Part shown: positions 20,107 through 32,373 of the stretch, one piece after another
Numbering within the stretch: position 1 is the first letter of the stretch
Layout: every line of letters starts with the position of its first letter
NCBI GenBank assembly: GCA_032164245.1
Contig: JAVMKO010000001.1
Location: 249,683,644-249,747,643, forward strand
Source: Sternotherus odoratus
Taxonomy: Eukaryota > Chordata > Testudines > Kinosternidae
Direction: 5' to 3'
Length of the DNA: 64,000 bases
Made by a program: the position numbers and the translations under genes
Notes under the pieces: model-generated
What the model was told of the DNA's origin: nothing
The model's database searches: none
What the model saw: only the letters and a program-made list of their open reading frames with translations

Positions 20107-20809
20107 CCCGCTGTAGCACCCTGTGGTGCCTCCTGCTGGTACGTCCAGGGAATCAGCTCTCTCCAGCATCTGGAGCGCCCTCTGAAGGCCGTAGTCCCGC
20201 ATGCACTGTCCATGTCCCTTCCTGGACCCCGGTGCTCTCTTCCCTGGGGTGCTGCACCCCTGCAGTACCCCCACAGTCTCAGGGTCTCCCCTCCCCGGGG
20301 AATCACCACCCCTTATCCCCACCTTGCCTCAGTCTAGGCAACTGCCAGTCACCACTTACGCCTGTTCACTGGGGCAGACTGCAGTATAATTGCCACTCAT
20401 CACCGGCAAGGGGGATTTGGCCTGCTGCCACTGCCTCTGCCTCCATGGGCTGCCCCCTGCAACCCTAGTACCCTTTGTTGGGCTGTCCCCTAGGCCCTGC
20501 AGCCCGGGGGTTTCGAGGCCAGAGCTCCCCCAGCTCCTCTTGCCTTGCCCCAGCCCTGCTCCACTCTAGCTACCTTGTCAGTCTCCCCAGCAGCCAGGCC
20601 TGTCTGCCCCTACAGCCAGAGGAGACTCTTTCTGGGCTGTAAACCAGCAGCCCTTCTATAAGGGTCAGCTGCCTCCTAATTGGGTCTGGCCCCAGCTGTG
20701 GCTGCCTTCCCAATCAGCCTGGGAGCCTGCTTGCTCCCAGCCACAACCCTTTCCTGGGCTGTTTTAAGCCCTTTTTCCTGGAGTGAGGCAGCCACCCCAC
20801 TACACCCGC
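20107..20809 (-). mobile_element. Solo LTR with 5-bp target duplication
   Basis: The LTR is 20112-20804 (693 bp); on the minus strand it starts TGTAGTGGGG and ends GGTGCTACA. CCCGC flanks it at 20107-20111 and 20805-20809. A TTATAG promoter-like box lies near 20655. The 5-bp TSD fits Gypsy-type or some ERV LTRs. The family recurs in sense orientation at 57721-58452, and a relative lies at 55449-55640. No internal region remains, so it probably arose by LTR-LTR recombination. Confidence 0.8.
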
Positions 20810-22283
20810 ACCCCTGTGAGGCTTGTAGACCTAGATCCTTAAAAGGGAGGTCCCTGCAGAGTGACTATCTGAAGGAACAGGTCTGTAACTCTGAGAGTCC
20901 CAGCCCCTGGGAGTGGTGATTACTGACTGGGGAAACTGCTTGAGAGTCTTGGCTGTCCAAACCCCCTCCCAAAGGAGAAGGGCTGGTTCTTTTCTCTCGT
21001 TTTTCCTCCTTGGCTTTTTGGAGGCCCTGGACTCTGCCTTTAGTGGGCACAGCGGCATCCCGGCTTTTTCTGTTGCTTTACTTTGCGTCTTCATCCTGCT
21101 GTATGGGGGCAGATGGCTTGAGTAGCGCTGCTGGAGAGCTGTGCTTTGGGCTCTGAGACAAGAGTGATACTGACCCTCTCTCTAAGGAGGTGCCAGAGAG
21201 GTCTAAACAGTTGTCCTCGTCACAACACGGGAGCAGGATTTTGATTAGCATAGGTCCATGCACACAGTAATATTTTGGCCTTTCCACGTACAACTCTCAA
21301 AGAATCTTAGAAGAAGTTTACATGGCGTCCTTTATACTCCTGTGTTGTAGTAAGTGGTTAGGGCACTCACCTTGGCAGTGGCAGATCCTGTTCCAAGCCC
21401 GTCCCCCCCTCAGGAGGAGAAGGAAATTGAACTAGGGGTCTCCACAACCTGGGTGAGTCCCCGAGGGTAAAGGTTATGAGAGAAGTCCTTCTCCTTCTTC
21501 TCCGCCATTTTGTTTGAACTTGCCTGAGTGTCCCAGTCCAGTGGGTGACCTCTGAGCATATCTACTGGATCGGGCCCCTGGTACCTGATTTGGGTGCCCA
21601 AATGCCTATCTTTCCCAGTTTGTCAATTGCTCTGAGTTTAGGCAGGGGGTCGGAGGCTAACTGTGAGGCAGCGGTCCCTGTTTTGAAACTGTCCGTTCCA
21701 TCCCTGCTGACTGGTGAAGGAAAGTAAACGGCAATGAAAGCTGTTGCGACCCATCCACTGATGTCACTAATGCTGAGGATGACTCATATGCAGCAGACTG
21801 GTATGAAAGCCTGGTTATACCACAGGGAGTGTACTTATTGCAACTGATTAGTCACCAATGGGATGAGTTAAATTCAGATGCAAGTTTTTAATACAGTGTC
21901 ACGGTAGCTGATGTCTCATTGCTGAATTGTTGGCTTTACTGTTTAACTTGTCATGTTTTTTAAGATGAGGAAGACCAAAATGTTGAAAAATATTGTTTAT
22001 AAACATTATTTCATCCATAGCTGTGTGGAATGGCAGGTCATTTCAATTATGTTCAGCATTTCCCAAGGTTGATGACATGAATCACACAAACAAAACTGGC
22101 AACATACTGTTTCAAAATATCACCACATCAAATGCTCAGCTAACGTCGGGGGATAAGGAACTATGGCATTAAATACACAGAATCACAGGGTTGCTTAACA
22201 TAGCAATTGCCTCCTTTTGTCTCTTGATTTTGGTACTATTTGCAACTACTATATCTAAATAACAAGACCTGTGTTCTCAAAAT
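20810..22283. other. Non-genic stretch
   Basis: No gene is recognisable. Around 21355-21420 a tRNA-like AGTGGTTAGGGCACTCACCT is followed by a weak B-box-like TGTTCCAAGC, similar to the sequence near 39355-39410. The rest shows nothing supportable. Confidence 0.35.
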
Positions 22284-22405
22284 AGAATGACCAGGTGTCC
22301 AGATTTTATAGGGACAGTCCTGATATTTGAAACTTTTCTTATATAGGCACCTATTACCCCTCACCCCTTGTCCTGATTTTTCATACTTGCTAGCTGGTCA
22401 CCCTA
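22284..22405. mobile_element. Small MITE with GTGACCAG-type ends
   Basis: The inverted ends are AGAATGACCAG on the left and CTGGTCACCCT on the right, around a T-rich interior with TTTTATAGGGACAGTCCTGA. A second, truncated copy with the same interior is at 55384-55448. It has no coding capacity. Confidence 0.65.
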
Positions 22406-22467
22406 CCTCAAAGGTATTTAGGTATCTAACTTGCCCTGAAATCAAATGTGCCTAAGTACCTTTGAGG
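22406..22467. repeat. Short inverted repeat, MITE-like
   Basis: CCTCAAAGGTATTTAGG and CCTAAGTACCTTTGAGG form a 62-bp imperfect palindrome, a sauropsid MITE type. It abuts the element at 22284-22405. Confidence 0.6.
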
Positions 22468-22730
22468 ACAGGGGTCTTGTTATTCAGATGTAACCACTGC
22501 AATCTTTTATCTTAGGGTTTCGTATTGCCACCCATCACTGCAATACCTGTGTGCAGATCTTCCCAGATTAAAATCCCTCCTCCATTTAGCCAGTCTGATC
22601 TCAGCATTGAGGGCTATGTACAGCCAAACTGGCTTCTTAAATGGTTCAACATTTTAAAATATATTTTTCTAAATTTACAAAGCACTGCACTTGGTCAGGT
22701 AGATTTAATATACTGAATGATTTCTTATAT

Positions 22731-22856
22731 CAGAGGGGTAGCCATGTTAGTTTGTATCCCCAAAAACAATGAGGATTTCAGTGGCACCTTAAAGACTAAC
22801 ACATCTGTTTGGGCATAAGCTTTTGGGGGTAAGAAACCCACTTCTTCAGATGCATG
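22731..22856 (+). mobile_element. Penelope-like terminal fragment
   Basis: Contains TTAAAGACTAACACATCTG, GGGCATAAGC and CTTCTTCAGATGCATG in the order seen at 26704-26790, where the same unit ends a Penelope-like element that still encodes a GIY-YIG domain. Only the terminal unit is present here. Confidence 0.6.
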
Positions 22857-24165
22857 TGTTAATGATTTCTTAGTGTGTTTCACATTCTGCTGCCGCAGTG
22901 CAACCCACATTCTGCTGTGATCTCCCAGGGCAACCCTCATGACTAGAAAGGGCAAGGTATCAGATGCCTATGGAACTCTTCTCATGTGACCCCAACAACT
23001 TGATGACATTTTCTTGTTACACCAGTGGGTGTATTTCTTTATCCTCACACAGGAAATGAAACCAGCATGGTTAAGTCTGGCACCCTGATGAATCCGATCA
23101 GGAATGAAGCACTGGCCCAATTTGGTTTTCCAAAATGTACCAACCAGATTGGACTCAGGGGCAAAGGATCCACACTAGATACACTCATTAGTGCCTGTGC
23201 CAGGGTTCCTGAGTCCCCATTGTGTCCTCTGTTGATTGTGGGTTTTAAATATGTCATGCATTTTAAGATATATTGTTTATGTGTGCTTGCGTTATTGCGC
23301 AATTGTGGCAGGGTGAGGACATCGCTGGAAAGCAGTCTTTGGTTTAGTGGCCAGTCCTGTAGCAAAATATTAGTAATATAGGAATATGCAGCCCTACATG
23401 AAATTTGATTTAAATGAAAATAGAAGGAACCACTAATATTGTTGTTTTTAAAATTGGTGATGTTTAAAAGCAATTAATTCAAAATCAGGGATTTTTTTTA
23501 CAGTGTGCCTTTTCTTCTTCCACAGTTTGTTTCTTTTTTGTCAAAGCAATTAAAGTCTGAGTTCCACTGTGTCTAATACTGAGGCATAAATAAATAGTGT
23601 AAAGGAAATGTTATTTAGGATTATATCCTGCTGTTGATTTTGGTATTTAGAATTTTAAAATTCCTTAGAAATCAATATAACGTGCTACATTTTTTTCCCT
23701 GAATGACACTGTTGTAAATCTGGAGTAATCCAATCGACCTTAATGGCATTGCCTGAGATTTGTTCATGACAGAATTTTGACGAATACATGTATATATTTT
23801 TCTAAACTGTCGCATCTGGGGCTGTGCAAAATTATCAATTTTGGCTCTGAGTTTACTTATGGAAAATGATATTTTCATGAGATTCTGTGGATTTGACAAA
23901 AGCAGTATCACCATGCTCATAAGCAAACCCAACTTTCTGTAACTGGAAAAAAAAAAAAGAAAGTTTAATTTCCAGCTCAGCACAAAATTGTGACTTTTCC
24001 TTACACTGAATTTAATCACCTTTGCAGTGGAATGACAGTTGTGAAAATCATAAATATGAGACCAGAGAAAAAGGTTTCTCTTTGTAGCGAAAATGTCATT
24101 TTATAAATTTAGTTGCAATTTTTGTATATATTTGAAAGATTACATGAGGCACTATGATCTTATGG
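22857..24165. other. Non-genic stretch
   Basis: Nothing recognisable apart from short open frames without motifs (for example 23045-23473 on the minus strand). AT-rich. Confidence 0.35.
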
Positions 24166-24169
24166 TTTG

Positions 24170-24355
24170 AACACATGACTGGGAGCTAGGACACTGTTCC
24201 CAGCTGTGCTGTTGACTCTGTATGATATTGACAAGTCCTCTTTATGTCTTTACTTATCTGTAAAATGGGTATAATTCTACTTACCAACCTCAGAGGAATG
24301 TTAAGGCTCAATCAATAAACTTTTGTAATATGCTTTGAGACTCTCAGGTGAAAGG
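24170..24355 (+). repeat. MIR-like SINE relic
   Basis: Diverged MIR core: TTATCTGTAAAATGGGTATA followed by CTTACCAACCTCAGAGGAATG and a TGTAATATGCTTTGAGA end. Old and degraded. Confidence 0.65.
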
Positions 24356-26703
24356 TACAAATTCAACGTATTCTTATGTCACATTACAGATATGAGGAAG
24401 CAACTGGTACTCCTCCTTGAATTTGCAATCTCAGTGCACTGTTGCATCCACTGCAGCTGTTCAGTGAGCAGCAGCAACTGAGAAATTTTCATCTATATGT
24501 GGCCAGGAGTTTGTGATCATTTTTCAGATATGGACCTTGCTACTATGCATTTATCACCTTGAGATTTGAAAATGCTCTTGACCCAAGGATCTCTCTTAAA
24601 TCCTTTAGGAAACAGTTAAGCAATGTATCTCACTATAAGCTTGTGACACCAGTGTGTCAGGATCTGGACTGACTGCTTGTAGAGTTTTCAATAACATGCC
24701 TCGTGGTTTGGGATTTACCTGCTGGGGAAACTGAATCTCTCCCTATACAATACTCTGTTGAGACCAGTGGAAGCATTTGACCTAGATCCACCTTGGTTAA
24801 AAAGAGGCAGGATTGCCAGTAGTATGTTTATTTGGAAGGAACTCTGTAATTCACCCTTTCCTTGCTCATCCCAAATAACCTAAACCTGTTGACCTTCAGG
24901 GGATATTAATTTGTAAATGCCCACTAATATTCTCAGTATTTTGGAAACACATGTGCTGAAGTCTGAAATATTGGGTTGGATAGGCTACTGTTTAGGCTTT
25001 GCTTTTCAGTCATGGTTGGTTAGTTCTTGGTTTCGGGGGTGAGGAAAAGCAGATGTGGTTTTACACTGGTTGTTCAACTGTGTTTTTAATGTACAATAAA
25101 AGTGCTCTGTGACTTGGCTAGATGCAGTTTTCCTCTTGTATCATCATTGTTTTTAGGTATTAATTTTATTTTGATTTATAATCTGAGAATTTACATATGA
25201 ACGATTGGGAGTCCTTGCAGTCCTCGCAATCCTTTTCCGGTTGGCTACGGATTATTTGCTGTAAACTTTTGCGATCAGATGGCTGTATCAACTATATAGT
25301 GTATATTGAAACTTACACTGCTGCTCCAGGCGACCACACAAGTAATCCCCAGGGGCATATTTAATTTCACAGTCATACATATCATTAGTCTAGAAGTCAG
25401 TTTATGTTCCTTGTTTTGGGTGTCCCTCTGGATTGTTACCGATGCCTCCATTCTGCTTTAAGAAAGGACCCCCGATGGGCAGAAAGAGGTATATGGTTTT
25501 TTGGGGTTTTTTTAAGCCAGAACAGAGCCCTTAATGTTTTCTGAATAAAATATAATCCGTTACCATAATACTGTATTGTTTGTTTGACTTTTTTTTCCGT
25601 TGTGGTTAGTGTTACTTCATCCCTGGAATATTTCCAAGAGAAATGAGGGATTGTCCACAAGATAATCACCAGTAAGTCTGACTCTTCTGTGTGTAGTATC
25701 ATGTGCCACTAAAACTTAAGTGATATCTGCATCGGTGGGTGAGTAAAAATAAAGAATTGTGACTGAGGACTATAGTTTTCAGAATGCATCACGCTATGAT
25801 TTCTTCCAGGAAATTTTCCTGATGTAGGAGTGGGGTTAAAAATGGTGTTACTATATATATATACACTATACATATACTATATATATATATATATTAATGG
25901 AGAAACATTAGTTATTGAAGTTACTTAATATTTTAGAGACTGCTGTTCTCTACATAATCTTAGCCCTTTCAAAATATGCAACAGGAAGTTGCAATCTCTA
26001 GTCTTGGGGTATACTTTTCAACAAAGAAGAAGTATTGCTAGTGACGTCTGCCCTCTAACATGGATAAACTGAGCAATGGTTGCTGGGCTGAGCTTAGAGC
26101 CATCCAAAGGGAGTTTTATGTCCTTCCCAGACTGTGGGTCTGCTAGGTTCAGTCCCTGGGGTAAGCTAGAGTTGCCCCAAGGTTGATTTAATTTCTGCCC
26201 TGACTGCAGTGATCATCAAGGGACTATCCAATAGCCCAGAAAAAACTGGAGTGCAGAGCAAGCTCTGTGATCACCCTGTCTCCTCTCCTGATATCCCCCA
26301 TTCTGCCCTGTAGTGGGGACTGTGAGAAAGATAGCTGTAGGGATAGTTATAAAATTAAGAGCATTAAAGTTAGGTGATGTTTGGTTATGAAAAATATATA
26401 TATCTGCCTTGTGGGATGTGGCTAGTAAGGAAAAGGAGGCTGTGAGAATAATAAGTAAAATTACTTGTAGTGTGGAAAAGATGTATGGTTCAAAAAGTAA
26501 CTGATACAGTGAAACACTGCAGTAACAAGACAAAGGAAAATGGTCTTTTAAGAAACAAGCACAAACCTCCCCAGTGTTCTGTTGGTAAGAAAGGAAGTAA
26601 AGTAGCAAAGGATAAATGGCTTCACACTAGGTTTTTGCTAAAGTTATCATGTTAGCTGAAGCGTATAAAGAATCTGAATGTTTTCTGTGTCAGAAAAGAC
26701 AGC
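24356..26703. other. Non-genic stretch with an AT microsatellite
   Basis: No gene is recognisable. A short TA-rich microsatellite lies at about 25847-25894. The 26000-26700 part may be another dispersed repeat, but I could not assign it. The minus-strand frame at 26216-26608 has no family resemblance. Confidence 0.35.
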
Positions 26704-27627
26704 CAGGAATACTTGTAGCACCTTAGAGACTAACTAGTTTATTTCAGCATAAGCTTTCGTGAGCTATAGCTCACTTCATCGGATGCATAGAATGGAGCAG
26801 AAGTAAAATGCATTTATACACACAGAAAGAAAGAAAAAGAAAAAAACCCTGTACATTAGAATACCAATTCTAAGAGGGCAGTTAAATGTAGGTGGTCCAT
26901 TATCACTAGGAGAAAAAAACACCTTTTGAAATGGAGATCTGTTGTCAGTTAAATTAACTCAGGAAATGCAATCAATTACTGTAATGAGAGAACCAATCTG
27001 AAGTTCTATTAAGCCCCTGGTTAATTGTGTCCAATTTGAAAATTAATTCCAGTTCCTCAGTTTCTCGTTGGAGTCTGTTTTGGAAGTTTTTCTGTTTCAA
27101 AACTGAAACTATCAAATCTTTAATGGAATGGCCAGGAAGATTGAAGTGTTCTCCTACTGGTTTTTGAATGTTATGATTCCTGATGTCAGATTTGTGTCCA
27201 TTTATTCTTTTGCCTAGAGACTGGCCGGTTTGGCCAATGTACATAGCAGAGGGACATTGCTGGCACATGATGGCATATATCACATTGATCGATGTGCAGG
27301 TGAATGAGCCTCTGATGGTATGGCTGATGTGATTCGGTCCTATGATGGTGTCAGTTGAAAGGATATGAGGACAGAGTTGGCATCGGGATTTGTTACAAGG
27401 ATAGGTACCTGGGTTAGTGTTTTTGTTGTGTGGTGTGCAGTTGCTGATAAGTATTTGTTTCAGGTTGGGGGGCTGTCTGTAAGCGAGGACTGGTCTGTCT
27501 TCCAAGATCTGTGAGAGTATGGGATCATCTTTCAGGATAGGTTGTAGGTCTTTGATGATGCGTTGGAGAGGCTTAAGTTGGGGGCTGTCTTTTTGCAGTG
27601 CTGGTAGGAAGGTTGCTGTGGGTTAAA
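26704..27627 (-). mobile_element. Penelope-like element, 3' part
   Basis: Minus-strand fragment covering the C-terminal part of the ORF, a 3' untranslated stretch (26971-26800) and the terminal unit with CATAAGCTTTCGTGAGC. At 27627 it meets a second fragment of the same family in opposite orientation. Linking this terminal unit to an identifiable ORF also identifies the terminal pieces at 22731-22856 and 49918-49990. Confidence 0.75.
26972..27627 (-). pseudogene. Penelope-like ORF fragment with GIY-YIG nuclease
   Basis: About 218 codons stay open from the junction at 27627 to a stop at 26972, with no start of their own. Order: a linker with LQRIIKDLQPILKDDP, a Cys-rich motif CNKSRCQLCPH, then a GIY-YIG domain with VIYAI, MYIGQTGQ, an Arg in LGKRINGH and a Glu in PVGEHFN. 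Penelope-like elements pair a telomerase-related reverse transcriptase with this nuclease, which nicks the target DNA. The nuclease looks intact, but the reverse transcriptase is missing on this strand, so it is a truncated relic rather than a host gene. Confidence 0.8.
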
Positions 27628-28150
27628 AGAAGCCTTTGAGGAGTTCCACCATGATTTCAACAATTTCCATCCTACCATCACCCTCAGCCTGGACCAGTCC
27701 ACACAAGCGGTCCATTTCCTAGACACAACTGTGCTAATAAATGATGGGCACATACACACTACCCTATACCGGAAACCTACTGACCGCTACACTTACCTAC
27801 ATGACTCCAGCTTCCATCCAGAACACACCACTCGATCCATTGTCTACAGCCAAACTCTAAGATACAACCACATTTGCTCCAGTCCCTCAGACAGAGAGAA
27901 ACACCTTCAAGATCTCTACCAAGCATTTTTAAAACTACAATACCCACCTGGGGAAGTGAAAAAACAGATTGACAGAGCAAGAAGAGTACCCAGAAGCCAC
28001 CTACTACAGGACAGACCCAACAAAAACAACAACAGAACTCCAACGCATCATCAAAGACCTACAACCTATCCTGAAAGATGATCCCACACTCTCACAGATC
28101 TTGGGAGACAGACCAGTCCTCGCTTACAGACAGCCCCAAACTTTGACTAG
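27628..28150 (+). pseudogene. Penelope-like ORF fragment, RT C-terminus to linker
   Basis: The plus strand encodes the end of a Penelope-type reverse transcriptase: HFLDTTVLI, TLYRKPTDRYTYLHDSSFHP, then a conserved linker. The frame shifts near 27970, after which LQRIIKDLQPILKDDP and DRPVLAYRQP follow; similarity ends near 28145, before the nuclease. The linker also occurs in inverse orientation at 27468-27568, so the two fragments overlap in content. Twin priming or two insertions could explain this. Confidence 0.75.
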
Positions 28151-29474
28151 TCATTCAGGCCCAAAGGGGCAACAATCTGTTTGAAATTTTACTTGCAGCT
28201 GTTAGGGTTTTGGAAATAGGAGAAAAATAAGTTGCCTTATTAGTTGGGCAAACTAGGAAAAAATGTGGGTGGACAAGAAGACTTAGAAAGCCCTAAGTTT
28301 GTTTGTTTGTTTTTGTCTCATGACCTACAATAGAAATTGTTACTCCTACATTGATGGGAAAAGTCAGAACGCGCGCTTTCAGCTAAGAAAAAAATAACAC
28401 GCAAAATAATGTTATTGCATGTGTAAAACAAAAGCCATAGTTCATGTGTTGTAAATGGCCACAAAGTCAGCTTTTGCTTGCCTCGGCGGGTATTTGTGTC
28501 CACGTGGTCACATAATCTAAACACGGCAGAAACACAATATAGCACTGTTTTGACCTTCCCAGTGCTTTTCATAAAACCACTATACATCATCCACCAGGAT
28601 CACACTATATCAGCTTAGCTCAGAAAAGCAGGCTAACAAAACCAGTTTCCTGCATTGTGATTTGTGAAACTCAACTACTTTAATTTGAGTAGGCATAACT
28701 ACCTGTATTTAGAAAAAGATACACATGTAAACAAGAAGTGACATTTTGACAGGCTATTGGGCCATAGGGAAGATGAATTGTTTTTTGGTATTTTGACAAA
28801 TAATAATTGCACCATTAAACATCTTAAAGTGCAGTTCTACTCTGAAAAGTGATTATGCAAAGATGGCACCTTCTTCCTCAACAGATTTTCTCCCTCTGTG
28901 CGTGCAGTCATTTATGCTGACTTTAGTAACCCAAAGAAGTGTTTAATGCTCAGTTTGAGATCTCCAGATGAACAGCGCTAGGTAAGAGCGAGGAATTATA
29001 ATAAACCTCATGGTGTCTCTAGTTAACAATCTGTAAAGTGGGAATAATTGCCTGATAGTTTTCCCTGCCAGAAAAACAAAGCTCGGAGAGTGAGCTGGGG
29101 TCTTTCCTGCTTATAAGTTATCCATAGAATTGTTAAGTCGTGTTCAATCGAAGGCCCACCTGCACAACCCCACTGTGTTCAAATTGTGTCCACACATACC
29201 TGTGTGACACCCCACCAATGGAATACATTGCAGAGGTGTAACAGAAAACAGCATTTGGCTTGCAGGATATTTGTTACTGGTGGCAATGAACAAAACAGAA
29301 AAAAAAACCAGAGCTTGGCTTTCAGATCTGAGGATGAGTTTACAGTTAGAAAAAACTCACTGTTTAACTTATAAACTGAATCATTGAGTCACAATAACTG
29401 GAAAACATCCCCATGTCATTTCCTGGAGTCAAACTATCCTTTAAATTACTACATGTTCATACAATTGTAGTCTC
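28151..29474. other. Non-genic stretch
   Basis: Nothing recognisable; a short GTTT run lies at about 28297-28315. AT-rich. Confidence 0.35.
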
Positions 29475-29800
29475 CACTTATACTGCACACTCCATTTGAG
29501 GACCTCAACATGCTTTACAAACACTGATGAACAACACTTTTCAACATCCCATCAGTTCGGTAATTATTCCCATTTTACAGATTGTTAACCAGAGACACTG
29601 TGAGGCTTATAATAATTCCTAGTGCTTACACAGTGCTTTTCATCTGTAGATCTCAAAGTACTTTACAAAGCAGTCAGAGTCATTATCCCCATTTTATAGA
29701 TGGAGAAACTGAGGCACCAAGAGGTGAAGTGACTTGGTTATGGTCAAATCAGTGACAGATCTGGCAGTAGAACCCAAATCTCCTGACTCTTAGGCCTGTA
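29475..29800 (-). repeat. Two adjoining antisense MIR-like relics
   Basis: Two MIR cores in the same antisense orientation: 29475-29590 with TTCCCATTTTACAGATTG, and 29625-29800 with CCCCATTTTATAGATGGAGA, CTGAGGCACCAAGAGG and GTGACTTGG. The second is the better preserved. Old insertions or an old duplication. Confidence 0.75.
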
Positions 29801-29989
29801 AATTAACCAGTAGATGATGCTCCATCAAAAAATCTGATTTCTTAGCTATACATATCGGACTATGAAATAATATTTTGCAACTACAGAGTAAAAATATCAT
29901 GCAATTAAATATCAGCAGTGTAGATACAAGTTGCACTTGCCAGACAAAGTTGTTGTCTCTAAAGATACAATACTGCATGAATTCCTATG

Positions 29990-30860
29990 TCTGGGTCTCA
30001 ACTCTTTAGCACAAGTCCAGCTGAAGTCCCCCAGCTCGCAATTTTTTTGGGTCCCCTTCTATGGAGGCTGGCCAGCCTCATTTTGAGACCAACTGCCAGT
30101 AACTCAGCACTATTTTGTTTCTTTTCTGAGAGTGATCTGTGAAGTAGCTCCCTGGCAGAACCGGAAATATTTAAGGTGGAATTGCTGCCCTTGAATTTCA
30201 ATTGAGATGGCATATCTTTATTCTTTAACTTTATCTTTCCCTCTTCCTCTTTAATTCCAGAATCCCCAGTGCCCCAGTGTGGCATCTCGCATTGTCATTT
30301 TCCTTGAATGCTTTTAGTTGCATAGTTGAAGTTAATTTTGTATCATCAGTGCATCTTTCAGTGGAGTGATTGGCTTCTTCATTTCCTTCAGGTGCTGATA
30401 CTCCTTTGGTACCTGACACATCAACACCCTCTGTGTTTTACCAACAGTACTGACTTTTCAGCATGCTTCGCAGTTATGACCCCTCCAAACTTACCCTGAA
30501 GTACTGAGTTCTCTGTCTAAGTGTGGGCAACTTCTTTTGATACAATGGAGACTGTTTTCTTGTTTTCTTTCTTTGTCTCTTCCTTTTCATATTTGACTTG
30601 GGCGATCTTCAGATGTGAAGATTTCTTCAAGGCTGTACGTGAGTTGAAAGAGCTGAACACCTCGGATTTCCTTAGATCTTCAAATGTAAGTCAGGTCTGT
30701 TCTCAGCCTGGAGGACTTCAAGGCAGCTGTCTCAAAACTCTTGCCTAGCACAACTTCCAAAGTGCAGCCTTTGAATCATTGCCTGCTAGAGTGAGGTTTT
30801 GACACAGGTAGGCTTTGATGTTTGGGATATCGGCACAGAACAACCCCTAAAACACAAAAT
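29990..30860 (-). pseudogene. Possible decayed coding relic, unrecognised
   Basis: The minus strand has several consecutive open segments in alternating frames: one at about 30700-30530 rich in Lys and Glu (contains KYEKEETKKENKK), one at 30420-30231, and a 95-codon one at 30285-29998 (contains SARELLHRSLSEKKQ). Residue composition is protein-like and joins fall where single-base shifts would sit, as in an old retrocopy. I recognise no family, two frames look equally plausible near 30400, and chance cannot be excluded. Confidence 0.25.
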
Positions 30861-30876
30861 CAATTCATTTTGGGGG

Positions 30877-30954
30877 AAAATTGACTAGGTTTTACATTTG
30901 CAATGTCCCTTTAAATGTGTTAAAAGAATTGTTCAAAGAAACTTACAGGCAGCT
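30877..30954 (+). repeat. 78-bp dispersed repeat, copy 1
   Basis: Starts AAAATTGACTAGGTTTTAC and ends ACTTACAGGCAGCT. The same 78 bp occur at 33172-33249 with one visible difference. Family unknown. Confidence 0.8.
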
Positions 30955-32062
30955 GCTTGCATGATGTGAGCTTTGGACAGTACTCTTAATTACAAACTTT
31001 CATGAGACTCCAAAACTTCAGGTCAAAAGATTCAAATCTAAATTCGTACCCAAGCTTAAAAATATCAGCTTTCTATTTCATGTTACTACACTTTCTGTTT
31101 CACTTTTTTCACTCTAATTTTTTTGGGGTCTCATGTCTACAGTCAAAAATGGAAGGGCTCACATATCAAGGGCACATATCAAGGGAGGATTATACAATCC
31201 ACCATCTAATCTACCATTATGATTTTTCTTCACCAACACATTTTACTTAAGCGCTTTAAAGTGATCATTTATGAAATAATAAATGTACTTGCTCACAAAA
31301 ACACAAGATGGCAGTGCTCAGCTCATTAGCAAACTGTAACAGGAGAGAATAACCACTCATTCTTCCGTACAAGGAAAATAAATAGGCAAAAGATTAATCC
31401 ATTCTCAGTGTGAGATGGTCAGAATATTTCCCTCTTCAGTGTGCAAGAATATGTTTAGAACACAAAGATAATACCACAGTTTTGCTACAAGGCCAAATTC
31501 TACACTGTTACCCTGAGAAATGTTTTGCTTAGCCAACTTATCTTCAGGCTAGTGAGAGAATGTGTCACTGAGCCCAGAATTTGGCCCAATTTGTAGTCCA
31601 TATGCATTTTTATATTACAGTGCTTGGGTGCCCACAAAATACACATACATGTATACTAAGCCCTAACATTTTCCCACAGCAATGCAAAATGCACTCAGTG
31701 TATTTGTTTGACCTTCTGTGCATTCTCCTTCTCTGTTTGGCTGGCAAAACAGTGAATGTAACGATCATGTGTGTGAGTGCTGCGGTATAATAATTGAAAT
31801 GCTTTTAACACCCTTTAGGACCTGTTTTTCCCCAAAAACCTTATTTCCCTTTCTGTATGTATATTTTTTGGGTACAATTTTGAAGGTGTGATTAATTGCA
31901 TGGAAAAATTAGGCCATGTAGACACCCAGAAATCAGAGAGATGTCTACGTGTTCTCCTTTGAGACTGTAGTTAAATGTATCACAAGTACGAACTGAAGGT
32001 GCAGAAAGAGAAGCTCTGAAGAATGATCTTTTGAGGAAGGTCCTTAAATTTGGGGTGTTTAA
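30955..32062. other. Non-genic stretch
   Basis: No gene or clear repeat. Short frames only. Confidence 0.35.
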
Positions 32063-32373
32063 GGGTATGTTTTCACTATCCACCGGATTGGCGGGTAGCG
32101 ATCGATCTTTTAGAGATCGATTTCTCGCGTCTCATTAAGATGTGAGAAATTGATTGCCAACGGTGCCCCCATTGACTCCGTAATTCCAGCTTGCCACGAG
32201 GCGCAAGCTGGAGTCGACAGGGGAGCGCGACACCGACCGCCGCCAGCATGAGGACGGCAGGTAAGTGGACTGAAGATAGTTGAAGATACGCCGACTTCAG
32301 CTATTCAGTTATTCACATAGCTGAAGTTGCGTATCTTCAGTTGATTCCCCTCTTCCCCCGTAAAGACCAGCCC
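32063..32373. mobile_element. Non-autonomous DNA transposon, PIF/Harbinger-like
   Basis: The left end is GGGTATGTTTTCAC and the right end, read inward, GGGCTGGTCTTTAC, with TAA on both sides (32060-32062 and 32374-32376), the 3-bp duplication of PIF/Harbinger elements. Internal palindromes include GATCGATCTTTTAGAGATCG. 311 bp with no coding capacity. Confidence 0.55.

Noticed and set aside
26972..27505. Host GIY-YIG nuclease gene
   Set aside because: The linker, Cys motif and terminal unit are those of a Penelope-like element; the frame opens with TTG and simply continues upstream to a junction.
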